This document shows positions 18,681 to 27,917 of a stretch of DNA of 64,000 nucleotides, piece after piece; position 1 is the stretch's first letter; the number at the start of each line of letters is the position of its first letter. The translations under genes and the position numbers were made by a program. Origin of the DNA: Flagellimonas myxillae. Its GTDB lineage: Bacteria; Bacteroidota; Bacteroidia; Flavobacteriales; Flavobacteriaceae. Location of the stretch: positions 1 to 64,000 of the forward strand of contig NZ_JAMFLY010000005.1 of NCBI RefSeq assembly GCF_023502235.1, given 5' to 3'. The notes beneath the pieces are model-generated. The model was not told where the DNA came from and did not search any database. It saw only the letters and a program-made list of their open reading frames with translations.

Positions 18681-21362
18681 TTACTTTCTTGAGTAAACAA
18701 ACTCATCCACATTCCCTTGCTTTACAGGAAAGAGGGCACTGAATAGCACGCCCCCGATTACGCAGGTAGGGATTGCGATCAAGGGATAAATATAAAAGTT
18801 GATGGATGTATTATATTTTACAAAAGCGAGGACGGCCACACTCAAAAGGGCTCCGGCCAAGGTACCTTTCCAGTTGGCCTTTTTAATGAAAATCCCAAGG
18901 ATAAAGATTCCCGCGATAGCGCTTCCCAATAAGCCCACCACTTCTTGAAAAAAGAAAAACAGGGATTTAACCGGGAACGCTGCCATTAAGCAGGCAATTG
19001 CCGTTCCCAGGGTGCCCACAAAAACTGTAACCCATTTTGCCAAATTCAAACCTTTGACCTCCGAGTATTTTTTGGAAAATCGCTTGTAAAAATCAACAGT
19101 GACCACGGTGGATACACTATGCATGCTACTATCCAAACTCGACATGGAGGCGGAATAAATGCCTGCAATCACTAGTCCAGCGACTCCCGGGGGTAGGTGT
19201 TTGGTGATAAAAAGCGGAAAAATACTATCGTTTTGCATGCCTATGGACAAAAACTCAGGATGTTCCTTGAAGTAGACGTACAGAAAAGTTCCCATACAAA
19301 AAATCAGTATCCCAGCTGGAATGGCCATGATACCATTGAGCCAAATACTTTTCCTGGCCTCTTTTTCATCCGCAGTGGTCATGTAGCGCTGCACTACGGC
19401 TTGGTCTGTGGTATAAGGTGCAAAATTGAGTGCAAAAGAGCCCAAAAACAATGACCAAGTCACCACTTCGGTAAAACTTAGTCTAAAATCGAACAATTTC
19501 ATCTTGCCGTCGGCAATTGCTGTCTCAAAGATGTACCCGACATCCCCAATCTCCAATGCAATAAAAATCAAGCCAGCGACCAATCCCAAAATAAGCACAA
19601 TTACCTGAATCACATCAGTCCAAATCACAGCCTCCATTCCCCCCAAATAGGTATACACAATGGCCAATATGCCCATAATTACGATCGCTAAATATATATC
19701 CATTCCAACCACAGTGGACAGCGCCAGTGCCGGCAGATACACCACAATCCCCATCCGCACCAGTTGAAACAGCACAAAGGAGACACTACCAAACATTCTA
19801 ATAACGATGTTGAAACGCTTTTCCAGATATTCGTAGGCCGTTGTAACCTTGAGCTTCCTATAAAATGGCAGGTAGAAGGCAACTACAACCGGTACCATAA
19901 GCAAAATGGCAAAATATCCCAAGTAGGTCTGCCAGTCAAAAGCATAGGCGAGTGCAGGTTGGGATAGGTAAGTGATGGCACTCAACATGGTGGCATAGAT
20001 ACTTAGGCCTGCCGCCCACCATGGAATTCTACCGCCACCCAAAAAGTAGTCGTCGGTTGTTTTATTTCTCCGGGAAAAATACCATCCCATTAAGATCATC
20101 AATACCAAATAGGTTACCAACGTGATGTAATTTGCAGTTCCAAAACTGGCCTGATAGGGCCTGAATGCCCCCACCATAATTTCATTGGTACGCACTCCGG
20201 GGCTTACTTCCCCTCCAGGAATTACAATAGCTCCATTCCAGTCCAAAGCATTTGTCACGACTTTAGTTTGTGGGAGATTCCCGCGTTGGGTCCAAGTATC
20301 TGTTATAGTGTGATAAGCCCAAACGGATGTTGAAAAGGCAGTTGTTCTCAATAATTCTCTTGCCCGGTTTTTTAAAGTGCTTAATCGAAGATTGATGGAA
20401 TCATTACGGTCCGTGGTGGATTCCAGTTCTCGAATTTGGCGTGAGATATCCAAGCGTTTGGCCAAATGTTGTTGTGCGCCACCCGCTCCCCCAAAAATCA
20501 AAATATGTGAGTCGCCTTTTTTTATGGCCGGCGCTGCGGCCAAATATCCGCCTTGGATTCCGGGTGTCCCATTGCTGGGAATCCTTTCTTTTTGCGTCCA
20601 CTTTTCTTGATGTGGGTCAAACTGATACACATCGTCCAGCATGGCTATTTCGGGTGATTTGGATGGATTTATCTCCAATCCGCTAAAGACGTAAAGACAA
20701 TCTTGGTGCCCATTACTTTGTCCGATAACCACCGGTTGTATTCGAGCTATTCCCGGAAACTCGTCCAACTCCTTCCAAGTGTGAACTGCTCTTCCCAAAG
20801 AAGGTGATAGGTTGAACGATAAAAACGTTTGTGAGGAAGGACCTCCCTTTGTGCTTTGCCCACCGACCAGGTACAAGTTGTCGCCTACCACTGCCCCGCC
20901 CATTCCAGCCAAGGGCACGGGCATGGATGGTAATTCGTTCACCACAACTTGCTGCAATACGGAATTCCAACGCAGTTGAAAAACAGCATTGAACACTTCC
21001 CCTGCATTGTCACCCCCAAAACAATACACTCCTTGAGCTGTACTGATGGAGACCCCATTGGCCATCGGAAACGGTAGTTCAACAGTCTGATCTATCCATT
21101 GTTTTCCATTGCCGTTGTCCACCAACACATAAATGGATTTATACCATCTTTTTTCTCCACCTTCCCAAACAGCTTCTTCGGGAAAATTAGTGCCCCCGGC
21201 AATAATCAAGGCATTGTTATGGATTCCGGTGAAAGCCCCATTAAGACCAACTTTGTTTGGGATATAGGCTTCGTTGGACCAATCCAAAATGCTATCATCC
21301 TCCTGAGTAAATCCATTTAGGACTGATATAACGAGCAATAAAACTGTAGTTACATATCTCAT
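18681..21362 (-). CDS. Sialic-acid mutarotase (NanM-like kelch) fused to sodium:solute symporter
   Basis: An 893-aa two-part protein. A signal peptide (MRYVTTVLLLVISVLNG) is followed by a periplasmic kelch beta-propeller (about 25-370) with repeated segments such as YCFGGDNAGE, YLVGGQSTKGG and ILIFGGAGGAQ. This resembles NanM, which interconverts sialic-acid anomers. From about residue 385 a sodium:solute symporter with some 13-14 membrane helices follows (YFLGGGRIPWWAAGLS, GGMEAVIWTDV). The fusion would hand the preferred anomer straight to the transporter. The ATG at 21360-21362 was chosen over an upstream one because it starts the signal peptide. A NanR-type palindrome lies 45 bp upstream. 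Confidence 0.9.
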   Translation of the reverse strand: MRYVTTVLLLVISVLNGFTQEDDSILDWSNEAYIPNKVGLNGAFTGIHNNALIIAGGTNFPEEAVWEGGEKRWYKSIYVLVDNGNGKQWIDQTVELPFPMANGVSISTAQGVYCFGGDNAGEVFNAVFQLRWNSVLQQVVVNELPSMPVPLAGMGGAVVGDNLYLVGGQSTKGGPSSQTFLSFNLSPSLGRAVHTWKELDEFPGIARIQPVVIGQSNGHQDCLYVFSGLEINPSKSPEIAMLDDVYQFDPHQEKWTQKERIPSNGTPGIQGGYLAAAPAIKKGDSHILIFGGAGGAQQHLAKRLDISRQIRELESTTDRNDSINLRLSTLKNRARELLRTTAFSTSVWAYHTITDTWTQRGNLPQTKVVTNALDWNGAIVIPGGEVSPGVRTNEIMVGAFRPYQASFGTANYITLVTYLVLMILMGWYFSRRNKTTDDYFLGGGRIPWWAAGLSIYATMLSAITYLSQPALAYAFDWQTYLGYFAILLMVPVVVAFYLPFYRKLKVTTAYEYLEKRFNIVIRMFGSVSFVLFQLVRMGIVVYLPALALSTVVGMDIYLAIVIMGILAIVYTYLGGMEAVIWTDVIQVIVLILGLVAGLIFIALEIGDVGYIFETAIADGKMKLFDFRLSFTEVVTWSLFLGSFALNFAPYTTDQAVVQRYMTTADEKEARKSIWLNGIMAIPAGILIFCMGTFLYVYFKEHPEFLSIGMQNDSIFPLFITKHLPPGVAGLVIAGIYSASMSSLDSSMHSVSTVVTVDFYKRFSKKYSEVKGLNLAKWVTVFVGTLGTAIACLMAAFPVKSLFFFFQEVVGLLGSAIAGIFILGIFIKKANWKGTLAGALLSVAVLAFVKYNTSINFYIYPLIAIPTCVIGGVLFSALFPVKQGNVDEFVYSRK

Positions 21363-21406
21363 TTGGTGAATTTTGAAGCTAATATAATTGAAAAATATTG
21401 AATGTA

Positions 21407-21421
21407 TTATGTTATACATAT
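21407..21421 (-). promoter_or_regulatory. Candidate GntR/NanR operator, symporter gene
   Basis: TTATGTTATACATAT has the core TATGT-TAT-ACATA, a perfect palindrome around three bases. It matches the operator at 31078-31092 at 12 of 15 positions. It has the GT-N3-AC core typical of FadR-type GntR regulators and lies 45 bp before the NanM-symporter start. Confidence 0.6.
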
Positions 21422-21518
21422 TAATATTTGACTCAGTGAATTGAATTCAATTATATATAGGCCGCTCATTTGGAAAAAAACTATTCGGAACGCAAGGGAC
21501 TCTTGTATTGAAGCCCTA

Positions 21519-22679
21519 TCAGTTTGGCACCTTAAATCTTTTTGTGAATATTCCTTCATACGGATTCTCCAATCCAGCTTCGAATACCACCAGAATTTCA
21601 TTGTTGGACAATTGGGCTAAATCTGAATAGGCAGCGGCTCCCTCAAATATTGGAATTCTTTCATTCCAAGACCTACCCCCATCCCTGCTCAATGAAACTG
21701 TCATGTTTACTCTTGAAATGCTATCGGAAGGATTGCTGAACAGCAAGATATGTTCTTCGCCCCTTTCTATATCCAAAAGCGCGCCCTGGCAAACCGGTTC
21801 GGGTAGTTCTGCCATAATATGTTGGTTTTTCCATGTGGCACCCCCATCATCGCTATACGCCACTTGTCTTCCCTTAATACTGTCACGGGCATAATTTCTC
21901 ATATTTAAGACGAGGTCTCCATTTTTGAGTTCTGCAACGGCACACTCATTTACCTGATCGTTTGGTGATATGCCTCCCAACTGCCAGGTCATCCCGTGAT
22001 CGTCGGAATATATGGAATGGGAATACATTTTCCTGGATTCGGCCCGTATATGATCACAGGCAACCAATAATCTTCCCTTGTTGGGTTCCTTCTTTTTTTG
22101 AATACCATGTACAGGACCCGTTGCATACCAGGTCCAGTCGGGTAGCTTAACAGCTTTGGTAATGTTTTTTGGGTTGCTCCAAGTTTCCCCATTGTCCTCC
22201 GAAACCATATGAAAAACTTCTCTGGTCCCCTTGCTTGTTCCAGCGATGATTTCGGATTCGTGATCTTCCCCCAAATTCCTGGTAAGCAACAAATGAATAT
22301 TCCCGGTGGTTTCATCCAGTACAGGCGCCGGATTACCGCATACATTGTTGCCATCGTCCCAGATAACGCTTATCGGTCCCCATGATTTTCCGTTATCGTC
22401 GGATTTTCGCATCACCAAATCAATGTCCCCAGTATCTGAACAGCTATTTTTTCTTGCTTCCGCAAAGGCAAGTATACTCCCATTTTTGCCAGGCACTACG
22501 GCTGGAATCCGAAAACAGTTGTAGCCCTTGTCCCCTTTTTTAAACAGGGTATCCATCACCGCTTCTGCCTTTTGGGGTTCCTGGGATTTCTCGTTCGATT
22601 TATTTGAGCTGTACGGTTTACAACAGATTAAAAAGACGGAAATCATTAAAATTATCGGGAAGGATATTGGCTTTTTCAT
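21519..22679 (-). CDS. Exo-alpha-sialidase lipoprotein (GH33), first copy
   Basis: 386-aa six-bladed propeller enzyme that releases terminal sialic acid. The arginine motif is CFRIPAV (FRIP) near the N-terminus. Five Asp-boxes follow: KSDDNGKSW, SEDNGETW, YSDDHGMTW, SDDGGATW and SRDGGRSW. The N-terminus is hydrophobic and ends in two cysteines (C19, C20), so export as a lipoprotein is likely although the lipobox LICC is atypical. The ATG at 22677-22679 was preferred because it begins the signal sequence. The gene sits between the GH9-deacetylase gene (81 bp) and the symporter gene (156 bp). Confidence 0.92.
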   Translation of the reverse strand: MKKPISFPIILMISVFLICCKPYSSNKSNEKSQEPQKAEAVMDTLFKKGDKGYNCFRIPAVVPGKNGSILAFAEARKNSCSDTGDIDLVMRKSDDNGKSWGPISVIWDDGNNVCGNPAPVLDETTGNIHLLLTRNLGEDHESEIIAGTSKGTREVFHMVSEDNGETWSNPKNITKAVKLPDWTWYATGPVHGIQKKKEPNKGRLLVACDHIRAESRKMYSHSIYSDDHGMTWQLGGISPNDQVNECAVAELKNGDLVLNMRNYARDSIKGRQVAYSDDGGATWKNQHIMAELPEPVCQGALLDIERGEEHILLFSNPSDSISRVNMTVSLSRDGGRSWNERIPIFEGAAAYSDLAQLSNNEILVVFEAGLENPYEGIFTKRFKVPN

Positions 22680-22760
22680 TCGTTTCTCTTGGACAGTTAT
22701 CTTGCCCATAAAAATACAAAGGTCTGTTTTACAAATCCACTCGCGAACTGGGGCAAGGAT

Positions 22761-25268
22761 TTACTGCTGAAGACCCAAAAGTTGGGGCAGTGGTACCAAC
22801 TGATAACCCTTACCCTTTAAACTGGAGATCAGACCATCCATTCGGTCATAGAATTTATCCGTACGATCAGGATGGGTTCCCAAATGGGAAAGCAACATAA
22901 ACCCATTTAATCCTTGCTGTTCCTCAAAAGACGAAATGGACTTTAATATAACATCACTATCCCGATAGATTTCCATTTCCGGGATGGTGTAATCCGCATG
23001 TGACAAGGTTCCTGGGGTATAATTGATCATGGTTACACCCATTAGGTCTGCCCATTGCGTAATTACTTCGTCATTCCATTCATAAGGGGGTAAAAAATAA
23101 GGCGCCTCTTCTTTTTTTATACCAAACTTTTCCATTACTGCATAATTGGCCGCCAAATCCGATTGGAATTCTTCCTGACTCACCAATCTTTTTTTATCCT
23201 CACCCCAATCGTTGTAGAGCAGGTGTTTATCTGAATGCGCCCCTAGGTAATGCCCCCGAGCCTTGGCTTCAGAAATGAAAGCATTAAAATCACTGTTTCG
23301 ATAGAAATTCCCTGTAAAAAAGAAGGAAGCCTTGACTCCGTGTTTTTCCAACACCTCAAGAATCACATCTGCGCCATCCCCAAATTCATCCGCGGAAAAC
23401 ATAAGGTTGATTTGCTTCTCCGTCGTATCACCACGGATTATAGCCCCTGTGTTATCGTATTCCAAGAATCTCTTTTTACGCCCTTTGGACAAGCTTTCAT
23501 GTTCCAAAGTGGAAAGGTAATAGACGAGACTTGCCGTTCCATCCATGGTAGGTTCATTTGTGGAATAATCTCCCACATCGTCGTGGTACACGACCAAATC
23601 CGACTGAAACTCCGCATATTCATCAGGCTCAATTAGCTCAAGCCCAATTAAACTGTTGAAAATAGAACCATAAACAGGGCCATCCACGAGACCGCCGTTG
23701 GTTGGATATCCTTCCAATACTGTTAGTGAAGAGTGGGGCGCGATTGGATAATCCGCATGTTCTGGTAGCCCTACGATCATACTGGTTCCCCATGGATTGG
23801 TTCCAAAGAGCCAATCGCGGAGGGCGGCCTCCATTTCCAGGTACGTATCATCTCCGGTCAACTTGTGGTACAACCTACTTTGTGTTACTGCGGCCGTAAC
23901 AAAATTATTGGAGCACCAAACAAAGGGGACTCCCATAAAGAATGGATTGTCCTTGCCCCTTTCATGCAATTTTTCCAATCCCTGCCGATAATAATCCGCG
24001 ACCGTTTCACCATTAGCTTCATCCTTTATGGCATCTGCTATTTGATAATGCCCCACATTCAAAAAGGGGTAATACTGGTAGTGCCTCACAGTATCACGTC
24101 CAATCCAAGGGGTTGTCTTTTCTTCGGAGGCATAGAACAAAGCGTCTTTTTTGAATCCATCTTCTTGGGTAAGTTTGTACAAGGTACCTGCAGCAAGTTC
24201 CATATCGTCCACCCAATTTTCTTCCTCATAAAAATAGGGAGCCTTACAAGGAGCTGTTTGGCTAACCCCTGGATTTTGCTTGCCATATTCATATGCCGCC
24301 TTGGCCCGTGCGGGTAAATCCCCCGTATATGCTTCGGGAAAGAAATCCTTGAGAACAACCGAACCTAGCGCAAAAGCGGAGGCGTATTTTCCCGCTGTAT
24401 TGGCTACACCCGTGGACCTGTTTTGGTACTTTTTAAGGCCCTGTCTTTCAGCAGAAGCAAGATAAACCGGCCTACCTTTTTGATTGGGGTCATATACCAC
24501 CGTGTCCTTATTGGGAAGACGATAACCGGAATGATCCCTGTCGTCTGCAATCTGGTTGTAAAATTCAGTCGATGATGGATTCATTTTCTTTAACCAATCC
24601 ATACCCCATTTCGCCTCATCAATGACATCTGGAATGCCATTAGGTCCGGGTAAACCATTAGCCCCGTATGTATCTTCGAATGCTCCTGGGTTTTGTTGAT
24701 AGGCGAATAAAAGTTGATATACCGCATTGGCAGATGTCGCGGTATATTGGAGATAATCCGTAGCATCGTGCCAACCACCGGTTACATCCAAACGTTCCCC
24801 GGTCTTGGTAGGATGGTAGAGGATAAATCCGTCATCCAAATGGCACGAATCGGCAAGATAGGGATTGTACCCACAGCGCTGTTGCCGCATGTATTCCAGA
24901 AGAAAATCGGCAGTCCGGTCATAAACATCTGCATTTATGCGAAAGACCTTGGATTTCACCCCGTTGGCCATGATATAATAGGAACCCGGGGTTTGCAAGT
25001 CGCTAAAGTTTAGACGGAAAGAAGATTTGAAAGGTCCGTACGCTCCCTTGGACTTTACTTTATCTGTATGAAAAACCGCTTCGCCAGTGGATTGGTCATG
25101 AACGGTAAATTCGGTAACTTCTTTAGTTCCAAACGACCCAAAAACCGCTACTTTTTTTGCTTGGGGCTGGTACCCCAACAGGTTGGTCCTGATTACGGCA
25201 TTTTCCTTTTCCGAACTACAGGAAATCAACGCAAAAACCGCAATTGCGACACTCAAAATATTCTTCAT
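22761..25268 (-). CDS. GH9 glycoside hydrolase fused to NodB-type polysaccharide deacetylase
   Basis: An 835-aa lipoprotein (lipobox LISC). Residues about 25-110 form the Ig-like domain that precedes many GH9 enzymes. The GH9 domain (about 115-600) has the catalytic Asp segment DVTGGWHDATDY and the general-acid region TNEPTMDGTASLVYYLS. From about 620 a CE4/NodB deacetylase follows: MFSADEF in place of TFDDG, the metal pair HSDKH, PPYEW and LLSHLGTHP. Some GH9 enzymes are exo-beta-D-glucosaminidases rather than cellulases. With a fused deacetylase and a ChbG-like neighbour, deacetylation plus cleavage of an amino-sugar chain is likely (inference). A second possible ATG lies 12 bp upstream. 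Confidence 0.85.
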   Translation of the reverse strand: MKNILSVAIAVFALISCSSEKENAVIRTNLLGYQPQAKKVAVFGSFGTKEVTEFTVHDQSTGEAVFHTDKVKSKGAYGPFKSSFRLNFSDLQTPGSYYIMANGVKSKVFRINADVYDRTADFLLEYMRQQRCGYNPYLADSCHLDDGFILYHPTKTGERLDVTGGWHDATDYLQYTATSANAVYQLLFAYQQNPGAFEDTYGANGLPGPNGIPDVIDEAKWGMDWLKKMNPSSTEFYNQIADDRDHSGYRLPNKDTVVYDPNQKGRPVYLASAERQGLKKYQNRSTGVANTAGKYASAFALGSVVLKDFFPEAYTGDLPARAKAAYEYGKQNPGVSQTAPCKAPYFYEEENWVDDMELAAGTLYKLTQEDGFKKDALFYASEEKTTPWIGRDTVRHYQYYPFLNVGHYQIADAIKDEANGETVADYYRQGLEKLHERGKDNPFFMGVPFVWCSNNFVTAAVTQSRLYHKLTGDDTYLEMEAALRDWLFGTNPWGTSMIVGLPEHADYPIAPHSSLTVLEGYPTNGGLVDGPVYGSIFNSLIGLELIEPDEYAEFQSDLVVYHDDVGDYSTNEPTMDGTASLVYYLSTLEHESLSKGRKKRFLEYDNTGAIIRGDTTEKQINLMFSADEFGDGADVILEVLEKHGVKASFFFTGNFYRNSDFNAFISEAKARGHYLGAHSDKHLLYNDWGEDKKRLVSQEEFQSDLAANYAVMEKFGIKKEEAPYFLPPYEWNDEVITQWADLMGVTMINYTPGTLSHADYTIPEMEIYRDSDVILKSISSFEEQQGLNGFMLLSHLGTHPDRTDKFYDRMDGLISSLKGKGYQLVPLPQLLGLQQ

Positions 25269-25292
25269 GGTTCCATCCATTTTATTGTTGAA

Positions 25293-25964
25293 TTATCCTT
25301 GGGAACAATTTCTTGGTTTCAAGTTGTTTTGAACTAATTGATTAAAGCTCACTGGGTTTATCTGATACGTCTCCATATTTTCAAATATCCTCTGAATATG
25401 TTCGATATCACGTTCCCGTTCCTTGTTTAAACTGGAAGGGCAAACAGGGTCGTATGTTCCTGGATGAAATACCAATTCGGAGTATTGCGCTGGCTCCAGG
25501 TCCCTAAGCCAAGCATCTATGGGGTTAAAGGAATCCAAAGTACCAAAAAAGTACTTCTTACAGGTTGTAGACACTCCATCATAAACAGTTCCATGGTTTC
25601 TGAATGGCAGCTGCTGTTCTTTGCAAAACCCTGCTACTACCTCATGATAATTGGTGTGCAAATGCTCCTTATGAATATCCAGATGTGAAGGAGTTTGGTC
25701 AAAAATCCGGCTAAACTTTTCAAACTGGTTTTTTACCTGCTCCAAGTGCCTATCATACGTAAACTCTACATGGAGTCCGACACTTATCTCTGAATCTCGC
25801 ATGAGATATTTTAAGTGCTGTACTTGTACCTCTTGATAATCACTTATCCGGTCGACCATTACTGTAGTTGAAGTAATTTTACGTTCTTCAAGAAGTTTGA
25901 TTATGGTCTGATTGAACTTTTTGCTCAATCCAAAATCATCAGCATTGATAATCAATTTGGCCAT
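25293..25964 (-). CDS. ChbG/YdjC-type carbohydrate deacetylase
   Basis: 223-aa member of the YdjC/ChbG family, metal-dependent enzymes that remove acetyl groups from N-acetylated oligosaccharides such as chitobiose. The Asp pair is IINADDFG near residue 8. Histidine ligands appear in GLHVEF and HLDIHKEHLH, and the late motif is VFHPGTYD. No signal peptide is present, so it acts in the cytoplasm. It is 12 bp from the SIS gene upstream and 24 bp from the GH9 fusion downstream, so it belongs to the same operon. Confidence 0.88.
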   Translation of the reverse strand: MAKLIINADDFGLSKKFNQTIIKLLEERKITSTTVMVDRISDYQEVQVQHLKYLMRDSEISVGLHVEFTYDRHLEQVKNQFEKFSRIFDQTPSHLDIHKEHLHTNYHEVVAGFCKEQQLPFRNHGTVYDGVSTTCKKYFFGTLDSFNPIDAWLRDLEPAQYSELVFHPGTYDPVCPSSLNKERERDIEHIQRIFENMETYQINPVSFNQLVQNNLKPRNCSQG

Positions 25965-25976
25965 GCTATCCGGAGT

Positions 25977-26738
25977 TTATGATGTAGTAAGTCTTCGTTT
26001 ATATTCCCCAAGTGCATCCGCCAGGCGTTGTTTGGAAGTTGAATCCCCAGGAACATTATGAGACGGATGAATATGAAGTTGCACCCCACGATCAGCCAGA
26101 ATTTCAGCCACCGTGGTCACCGTCATCCACACAGCGGTTACAAAAGCCATGGTAGAGACGGGACCAACTTTGTCGATATGGTTTTTTAAGGGTACCGAGG
26201 CATCTTCGGAGGGAGCGCAGGTGTCCACAACCAAGTCTGCCAATTCAAACAAGGTTTTGCCGCAAGAGTGTTTAGTAGTCTTGCCTTTGGCTTCGGCCGC
26301 CGAACCAAATACTACGACCTTCATCCCCTTATCCTTGGCTTCTAAAGCAATGTCGATGTTCACCTCATTTACCCCGGTATGGGAGAATAACCACATGGTA
26401 TCCCTGGTATCAAAATTATGGCTTTTCATAATTTCACGACCGTAGCCTTCCACCCGCTCCAAAAATATAAATTGGTCCACGCCCATCTGCCCTGTAATGT
26501 TGGTGAAAAAGGTAAGAGGTAACTCCACTATGGGATGGAATCCGACGAACCCGCCAATTCTAGGATACATTTCTTCTATGGGAAGTGTAGCATGGCCACA
26601 ACCAAAGGTGTGTACCCATCTACCCTTTTCAATGGAATCTGCCATAAGGGTAGCAGCCTTGGTTATATTTTCCATTTGTGTGGCCTCTATTTTGTCCATC
26701 ACGCTCCTTGCGTTGTTCAGCCATTGTTTTGCCAGCAT
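25977..26738 (-). CDS. SIS-domain sugar isomerase-like protein
   Basis: 253-aa protein of the SIS fold, which binds phosphosugars and often isomerises them. The N-terminal helix precedes VHTFGCGHATLPIEEMYPRIGGF. The phosphosugar loop region is LFSHTGVNEVNIDIALEAKDKGMKVVVFGSA. The length and the TFGCGHA segment fit the UPF0309-type group rather than GmhA or MurQ. The substrate is unknown. In this operon a phosphorylated amino sugar made by the ROK kinase is a reasonable guess. It is 3 bp after the MFS gene. Confidence 0.8.
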   Translation of the reverse strand: MLAKQWLNNARSVMDKIEATQMENITKAATLMADSIEKGRWVHTFGCGHATLPIEEMYPRIGGFVGFHPIVELPLTFFTNITGQMGVDQFIFLERVEGYGREIMKSHNFDTRDTMWLFSHTGVNEVNIDIALEAKDKGMKVVVFGSAAEAKGKTTKHSCGKTLFELADLVVDTCAPSEDASVPLKNHIDKVGPVSTMAFVTAVWMTVTTVAEILADRGVQLHIHPSHNVPGDSTSKQRLADALGEYKRRLTTS

Positions 26739-26741
26739 GTT

Positions 26742-27917
26742 TTAAATTTTATTGGTTTTTAAATGATATCTATTCTTGACAGTAAAAAGTAGTAGCAGAA
26801 CTGCCACTATAAATGCGGTCATAAAATAGGGGAGCACTTTTACCCCGTAATGTTGCGATACTTGCCCCATAAAGTAGTTGGCCAACACATTGCCCAACAA
26901 GGCAATGGTAATGGCGATGCTAAAGGCAGTTCCTGCCAATTTTGTGTACAACTGCCCAATATATCCAAGAATAACAGGGAATACTGCTGCTATGCCAAAG
27001 CCAATTATGGACATCCCTGTTATCAGTGAGATTTCTGTGGAACCATAAAGCACAATGATGCAACCAAGCAGTGCACCTACCAAACCTATGGCGGTGACCT
27101 TAAAGGGGTCAAATACGCGAAGAAATTTGCCCAACATTAATCTTGCCAAGGTTATTCCGGCCACGAAGGAGGATAATATAAACAGTGCTTGGGACGACTC
27201 CACTTCCTTGATCTTTTCCAAATAGGTGGTGGTCCAGTTATTGGTCAACCCTTCAATCCCACTCTGAAAAAAAAGTAGCAAACCAAACAGCAATAAGGTT
27301 GTGTCTTTAAGCATGGCCAGGCCATCTTTAAGAGGGAATCCCATGGCTTGGGCAGATTTTGGAAATGCAATGACCGTAAAGAAAACAGTGGCGAGCAATA
27401 CAAAAACCCCAATACTGCCAAAAACGACCTCGAAGGGGTAAACATCCTTTAATAACCCTAAAAGAACCGGTGTTCCCAAGGCACCCACTCCAAAAAACAC
27501 GCCCAAAAGGCTAAGGTTTGCCGCATGGTTGGTTTCGCTGATTTCAGAAACCAAGGCATTCGTAAGTCCATTCAGAATACCTCCGCCCATACCAATGGCA
27601 AAAACCGAAAGATGCAACAAGGTAGCCGCATTGGAAAACACGATACCCTCTAGTCCAACAAATGTCAGCAGACTTCCGGTGATCAAGATTCTTTTATAGG
27701 AAAGCCAATCAACCAAGGGTCCAAACACCAAGGATCCCGCCAAAATACCAGAGGGTAACAAAGTCAACAATAATCCTGTTTTTGCATCATTCAATTTGAA
27801 CTTGTCCGTCACCTCCGGGAGAATGGAGCCGAGAGAAATCATAACAATGCCGAACAGTAACATCCCAATACAGGCTGCCGCGAACACCAATCCTTTGTTA
27901 TATCCTTTAACTTCCAT
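26742..27917 (-). CDS. MFS transporter, probable sugar or oligosaccharide carrier
   Basis: 391-aa major facilitator protein with 12 predicted membrane helices in two halves. The loop 2-3 motif region is LVFGPLVDWLSYKRILITGS, a variant of the GxxxDrxGrr signature. It resembles the FucP/NanT-like sugar carriers of Bacteroidota operons but the substrate cannot be read from sequence. It overlaps the ROK kinase gene by 11 bp and is followed 3 bp later by the SIS gene, so it should import a substrate used by these enzymes. Confidence 0.85.
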   Translation of the reverse strand: MEVKGYNKGLVFAAACIGMLLFGIVMISLGSILPEVTDKFKLNDAKTGLLLTLLPSGILAGSLVFGPLVDWLSYKRILITGSLLTFVGLEGIVFSNAATLLHLSVFAIGMGGGILNGLTNALVSEISETNHAANLSLLGVFFGVGALGTPVLLGLLKDVYPFEVVFGSIGVFVLLATVFFTVIAFPKSAQAMGFPLKDGLAMLKDTTLLLFGLLLFFQSGIEGLTNNWTTTYLEKIKEVESSQALFILSSFVAGITLARLMLGKFLRVFDPFKVTAIGLVGALLGCIIVLYGSTEISLITGMSIIGFGIAAVFPVILGYIGQLYTKLAGTAFSIAITIALLGNVLANYFMGQVSQHYGVKVLPYFMTAFIVAVLLLLFTVKNRYHLKTNKI

